A stretch of 8,094 nucleotides of DNA from Actinomycetes bacterium (GTDB taxonomy: Bacteria > Actinomycetota > Coriobacteriia > Coriobacteriales > JAEZXW01), in assembly GCA_023419515.1 (NCBI GenBank), contig JAEZXW010000025.1, forward strand, positions 1-8,094, in the 5' to 3' direction. Positions 5,178-8,094 of this stretch are shown here, one piece after another. Made by a program: the position numbers and the translations under genes. Under the pieces are notes generated by a model, which saw only the letters and a list, made by a program, of their open reading frames with translations, did not search any database and was not told the DNA's origin. Numbering within the stretch: position 1 is the stretch's first letter; each line of letters starts with the position of its first letter.

Positions 5178-6727
5178 GGGCGCACAACCTTGACGGGAAT
5201 TCCTTGTTTTTGGCATGCCTCAAGCACGCTTGTACCAAGGCGTGTGATATCGCCTGCCCCGAGGGTCAGAATGATGTCACCTGGTTGCATCTCAGCAACG
5301 ATCTGATCGATGAGCTCAAGACGGTTTTGCACAAACGACACCTGCACCTCTGACCCGCTTTGCTCCTCAATTTTTTGGGCGATGAGCTTACCAGTCACAC
5401 CCGGAATAGGTGTTTCGCCTGCGGCATAAACATCCATGATCGTCACGCGATTGGCGCTTGCAAAAGCCCTGCCAAAGTCATCAGCTAAAGCCTGCGTACG
5501 AGAATAGCGATGGGGCTGAAAAATTGCCCAAACGCGCTGATACGGCAGGCTTTTCGCGGCTTTTAGAGTTGCTTCAATCTCAGTGGGGTGATGCGCGTAA
5601 TCATCGACAATCGCAACCGAATTGGCGTGAGATGCATGAGCAAAGCCAACCACGTCAAAACGGCGACGCACGCCCTTAAACTGAGAGATCGCAAGTGCCG
5701 CCTTATGCACATCAAGCCCGAGAGTATGCACAGCAGCAAGTACGGCTGTGGCGTTCAAGATGTTGTGGATACCCGGATTTGAACCGAGCGCCGCATGTAC
5801 CTGTGTGCCGTCCGGCAAGGTAACCGAAAACTGGGTTGCAATCGCCACGCTTGCCTCGTTGGGCGCATGAGCTGCGGCATACGATACCTCTCGCTCACAG
5901 CGGACATCGGCATCCTGAGCAAAGCCGTAGGTGATCACACGCTTTCCCGTCGAACGCATAAGCTCAACCAGATCAAGATCATCAGCACAGCAAATCACCG
6001 CGCCGGTTGGCTCATCTTGAGGCAGACGGCCAACAAAGTCACAAAACGCTTGTTTGATATTGGCAAGCGAACCGTAGTGATCGAGGTGATCTGCCTCGAT
6101 ATTGGTCACAAGCGCCAAATGAGGGTCAAGGTACAAAAATGAAGCATCGCTCTCGTCTGCCTCACACACAAAGTATTCACCCGAACCAAACCGGCCGTTG
6201 GCGTTATAAGTATCGATCATACCGCCAATCAAAAAAGTTGGATCAAGCCCCATTCGATCAAGTGTTTCCGCGAGCATCGAAGACGTTGTCGTCTTGCCGT
6301 GCGTGCCAGCAACAGCAAGCGTCTTTGAGCCGTGCGCCAGAGCACTCAGCATCTGAGCACGACGATAGATCATGCGACCCTGCTCGCGCGCCGCCTGATA
6401 CTCAGGGTTTGATTCTTGGATCGCCGTTGAGACCACCACAACATCGGGGTCAGTGAGAGCGATATGCTTGGCATCATGGCCAATAAACACGTGGATACCT
6501 TGAGCCTCGAGCTGCTGCAAAAAACGTGAAGTCTTAAGATCAGATCCGGTCACGGTGATGCCACGCTGATGTAAAACAAGGGCGATGCCACTCATGCCCG
6601 AGCCACCGATACCAATGAAGTGAACCCGCTTGAATGCCAAGTCCTTAGTCTTTCCCTTAGCTTGAACCTTAAGGTTAACGATTTCCTGCAGATGATCGTT
6701 GGTGCTTTGTCCATCAAATTCTGTCAT
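5174..6727 (-). CDS. murC: UDP-N-acetylmuramate--L-alanine ligase MurC
   Basis: 517 residues. This cytoplasmic Mur ligase adds L-Ala to UDP-MurNAc using ATP. Domain 1 (UDP-MurNAc binding) has VHFIGIGGSGMSGIA (35-49) and GSD (61-63). The central ATPase domain has the P-loop VAGTHGKTTTSSML (139-152), EADESDASFL (189-198) and TNIEADHLDHYGS (208-220). Later come GSNPGIHNILNA (315-326), KGVRRRFDVVG (351-361), the C-terminal-domain motif VDDYAHHPTEIEATL (374-388), FQPHRYSRT (403-411) and LGAGDI (489-494). About 30 residues precede the first beta strand, slightly longer than usual. The ATG at 6727 is 7 bases after the murG stop; its SD is weak (only a distant GAAGAAAGA), so coupling to murG is likely. 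The stop overlaps the murB start. All expected catalytic motifs appear intact. Confidence 0.98.
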   Translation of the reverse strand: MTEFDGQSTNDHLQEIVNLKVQAKGKTKDLAFKRVHFIGIGGSGMSGIALVLHQRGITVTGSDLKTSRFLQQLEAQGIHVFIGHDAKHIALTDPDVVVVSTAIQESNPEYQAAREQGRMIYRRAQMLSALAHGSKTLAVAGTHGKTTTSSMLAETLDRMGLDPTFLIGGMIDTYNANGRFGSGEYFVCEADESDASFLYLDPHLALVTNIEADHLDHYGSLANIKQAFCDFVGRLPQDEPTGAVICCADDLDLVELMRSTGKRVITYGFAQDADVRCEREVSYAAAHAPNEASVAIATQFSVTLPDGTQVHAALGSNPGIHNILNATAVLAAVHTLGLDVHKAALAISQFKGVRRRFDVVGFAHASHANSVAIVDDYAHHPTEIEATLKAAKSLPYQRVWAIFQPHRYSRTQALADDFGRAFASANRVTIMDVYAAGETPIPGVTGKLIAQKIEEQSGSEVQVSFVQNRLELIDQIVAEMQPGDIILTLGAGDITRLGTSVLEACQKQGIPVKVVRP

Positions 6728-6734
6728 GAGTGCA

Positions 6735-7934
6735 TCACATATCTTTCTTCATGAGTGATTCAACAACATCTGCAAGGCGCTCTGCCGCATGCTTGGCGTC
6801 GCGCTGTTCAAGAGCAAGCCTTAACTCTTCTCGACGACTACTGGATGCCAATAGCCCTATGAGCTCATCCTCAAAAGCCTCAGAATCAAGTTCATGATCA
6901 AGGATCATGCAAGCCGCACCTTTCTCGACCAAATCACGAGCATTTCTCTCCTGGTGATTTTCAGTCGCATAAGGATAAGGCACGAGCAGCGCAGGCGTCT
7001 TCATCGCCTCAAGCTCAGCAATAGTAGAAGCACCAGCTCGGGTAAGCGCCACGTCACAAGCAGCCAAGGTAGCGCCCATGTTGGTGATGTAGTCGATGAC
7101 GTGCCAGCGCTCACGCTCAACGTCAGTTAGAGCCAAAAGCTCACATGCCTCATCAAACTGACTGGCGCCCGTGGCATGCACAACGTGGAGGTTATTAATT
7201 GCGAGTAGCTTATCTTTGATGCGAGCGACCGCTTGATTAATGTGGCGCGCTCCTGACGAGCCACCAAAAACAAGCAACACAAGTGCATCATCAGGAAGCC
7301 CTAGCAACTCACGCCCCTGCGCACGTGTTGCCTCAAAAAACTGACGGCGCACGGGGTTGCCCGTCAAAATGATCTGAGCCTTCTTGTGGCGAGATCCGCG
7401 CTGACTGAGCTTACTCTGGAAGAGCTCAACGGTGCTTGGGTAGGTAAGCGCAATTGCCTGCGCACGGCGAGCCATCCATTTATTAGCAAGTCCGGGAACC
7501 GAGTTTTGCTCATGAATGGCAATCGGAATCTTAAGCGATTGCAATGCACTCAAGGCAGCAACCTCGACATAGGCACCAAAGCCAATGCCCACGAGCGGAA
7601 TATCTGCCTTAAAGAGTTTCTTGAGTTTACTGTGACCCTGCAGCATATAGGCCACACTCTTAATGAGGGTAAGCGGACGCTTGCGATTAAAGCCGGTGGC
7701 ATTAAGCCCGATGAAGGTAAAGCCAGCCTCAGGAACAAGGGTGGACTCAAGTCCGTGGGGTGTTCCAATAAAACGGATCGCATACCCTCGATCGCGCAAG
7801 ACCTCGGCAAGGGCGATGGCTGGATTGATATGACCTGCGGTACCACCCGCAGCGATCACAACACCACCCTGGGGGGATCTTAGCTCTGCCTGCACGTCAT
7901 GTGCCGACGACTGATGTCGTGCGTCTGTCTGCAT
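6735..7934 (-). CDS. murG: UDP-GlcNAc:lipid I N-acetylglucosaminyltransferase MurG
   Basis: 399 residues. MurG is a peripheral inner-face glycosyltransferase (GT28, GT-B fold) that converts lipid I to lipid II. Motifs: the first glycine-rich loop GGTAGHINPAIALAEVL (30-46), with the actinobacterial GGTAGH form; GIGFGAYVEVAAL (116-128), a variant of the GxGGYVSxP loop; HEQNSVPGLANKW (141-153); TGNPVR (191-196); FGGSSGARHINQAV (223-236); RAGASTIAELEAM (299-311); and PALLVPYPYATENHQERNA (314-332), which binds the donor nucleotide-sugar. There is an extra N-terminal segment of about 22 polar residues. The ATG at 7934 is supported by AGGGGAG 10 bases upstream and by the TAATG overlap with the upstream ftsW stop. 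murC follows after 7 bases. Confidence 0.98.
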   Translation of the reverse strand: MQTDARHQSSAHDVQAELRSPQGGVVIAAGGTAGHINPAIALAEVLRDRGYAIRFIGTPHGLESTLVPEAGFTFIGLNATGFNRKRPLTLIKSVAYMLQGHSKLKKLFKADIPLVGIGFGAYVEVAALSALQSLKIPIAIHEQNSVPGLANKWMARRAQAIALTYPSTVELFQSKLSQRGSRHKKAQIILTGNPVRRQFFEATRAQGRELLGLPDDALVLLVFGGSSGARHINQAVARIKDKLLAINNLHVVHATGASQFDEACELLALTDVERERWHVIDYITNMGATLAACDVALTRAGASTIAELEAMKTPALLVPYPYATENHQERNARDLVEKGAACMILDHELDSEAFEDELIGLLASSSRREELRLALEQRDAKHAAERLADVVESLMKKDM

Positions 7935-8094
7935 TACGGGCGCTCTCCCCTCTTGCGAATCGTTGCTCGTGGCTCACGCATTATCTTCTTACGAGCACTC
8001 TTGCCTGGAAGCAAAAGTCCCTTTGATCGCGAACCGTCTGAGCGCGATCCCTGACGAGCAGATCCAACTCGCGTACTGGAGCGAGGAGCACCTC
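7934..8094 (-). CDS. ftsW: Probable FtsW C-terminal cytoplasmic tail (5' part outside the window)
   Basis: The frame ending at TAA 7934-7936 gives 52 visible residues, containing RSSTRVGSARQGSRSDGSRS, LLLPGKSARKK and RATIRKRGERP. It is strongly basic (about 16 Arg/Lys to 3 acidic) and Ser-rich, with no membrane segment. FtsW, the SEDS-family septal glycosyltransferase, usually lies directly upstream of murG, and actinobacterial FtsW proteins often carry a long charged C-terminal tail. The TAATG overlap with murG selects this frame; another frame is open to the TAA near 7980 but fits the context less well. The catalytic membrane part is not visible, so the name rests mainly on position and tail composition. 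Confidence 0.68.
   Translation of the reverse strand, partial: GAPRSSTRVGSARQGSRSDGSRSKGLLLPGKSARKKIMREPRATIRKRGERP
7945..7951 (-). promoter_or_regulatory. Ribosome-binding site of murG
   Basis: AGGGGAG on the minus strand, 10 bases before the ATG at 7934 and inside the last codons of the upstream gene. It supports the longer MurG N-terminus and coupling to ftsW. Confidence 0.65.

Noticed and set aside
5175..5216. Longer MurB start at ATG 5216
   Set aside because: It would overlap murC by 43 bases with only GAGG immediately adjacent to the ATG. The ATGA junction at 5174-5177 is the standard coupled start, and the added residues match nothing in the family.
5795..6142. Plus-strand open frame of 115 codons opposite murC
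   Set aside because: Antisense to conserved MurC motifs, with an unconvincing composition.
7386..7883. Plus-strand open frame of 165 codons opposite murG
   Set aside because: Antisense shadow of murG; no motif or protein-like domain was recognised.
1..8094. Mobile elements, CRISPR arrays, tRNA/rRNA genes or phage genes
   Set aside because: No transposase, integrase, regularly spaced repeat or RNA gene was seen; the window is occupied by housekeeping dcw genes.

Overview
This window is a nearly gap-free stretch of a bacterial division and cell-wall (dcw) cluster, and every gene lies on the minus strand. Read in the direction of transcription (high to low coordinates) the order is: end of ftsW, murG, murC, murB, ftsQ, a 339-base intergenic region, ftsZ, pgeF (yfiH), the yggS-type PLP protein, and the start of sepF. 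The order ftsQ-ftsZ-pgeF-yggS-sepF with no ftsA is typical of Actinomycetota. Three protein details agree: MurG carries GGTAGH rather than GGTGGH, FtsZ carries TAGEGGGTGTG (Glu where many other phyla have Met), and FtsW ends in a long basic tail. The base composition looks close to 50% G+C, and murB sits between murC and ftsQ. Together these suggest a Coriobacteriia-like actinobacterium rather than a high-GC Streptomyces or Mycobacterium type. That placement is inference.

Right part (8094 down to 3287): ftsW, murG, murC, murB and ftsQ are tightly packed. ftsW and murG share one base (TAATG), murG and murC are 7 bases apart, murC and murB overlap by ATGA, and murB and ftsQ overlap by 50 bases if the SD-supported ftsQ start is right. 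This looks like one transcription and translation unit. MurG makes lipid II, MurC adds the first amino acid to UDP-MurNAc, MurB-family proteins reduce UDP-GlcNAc-enolpyruvate to UDP-MurNAc, and FtsW and FtsQ work in the septal synthase/divisome.

Middle (3286 down to 2948): this is the only real intergenic gap. It probably holds the ftsZ promoter/leader. It contains a 25-base imperfect inverted repeat close to ftsZ, several short hairpins, and a stop-free segment just after the ftsQ stop that may be a frameshifted or lost ftsQ tail.

Left part (2947 down to 1): ftsZ, pgeF, yggS and sepF are spaced by 25, 15 and 2 bases. FtsZ and SepF are the ring polymer and its membrane anchor. PgeF is a peptidoglycan-editing factor that corrects MurC errors, and YggS is a PLP-homeostasis protein commonly found here. 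An 18-base perfect palindrome overlaps the ftsZ stop just ahead of pgeF, which lacks a visible Shine-Dalgarno (SD) sequence.

I see no mobile element, CRISPR array, tRNA or rRNA. The most unusual feature is the MurB: it keeps the family scaffold but lacks the expected catalytic serine, the substrate-binding arginine and several FAD-loop residues.
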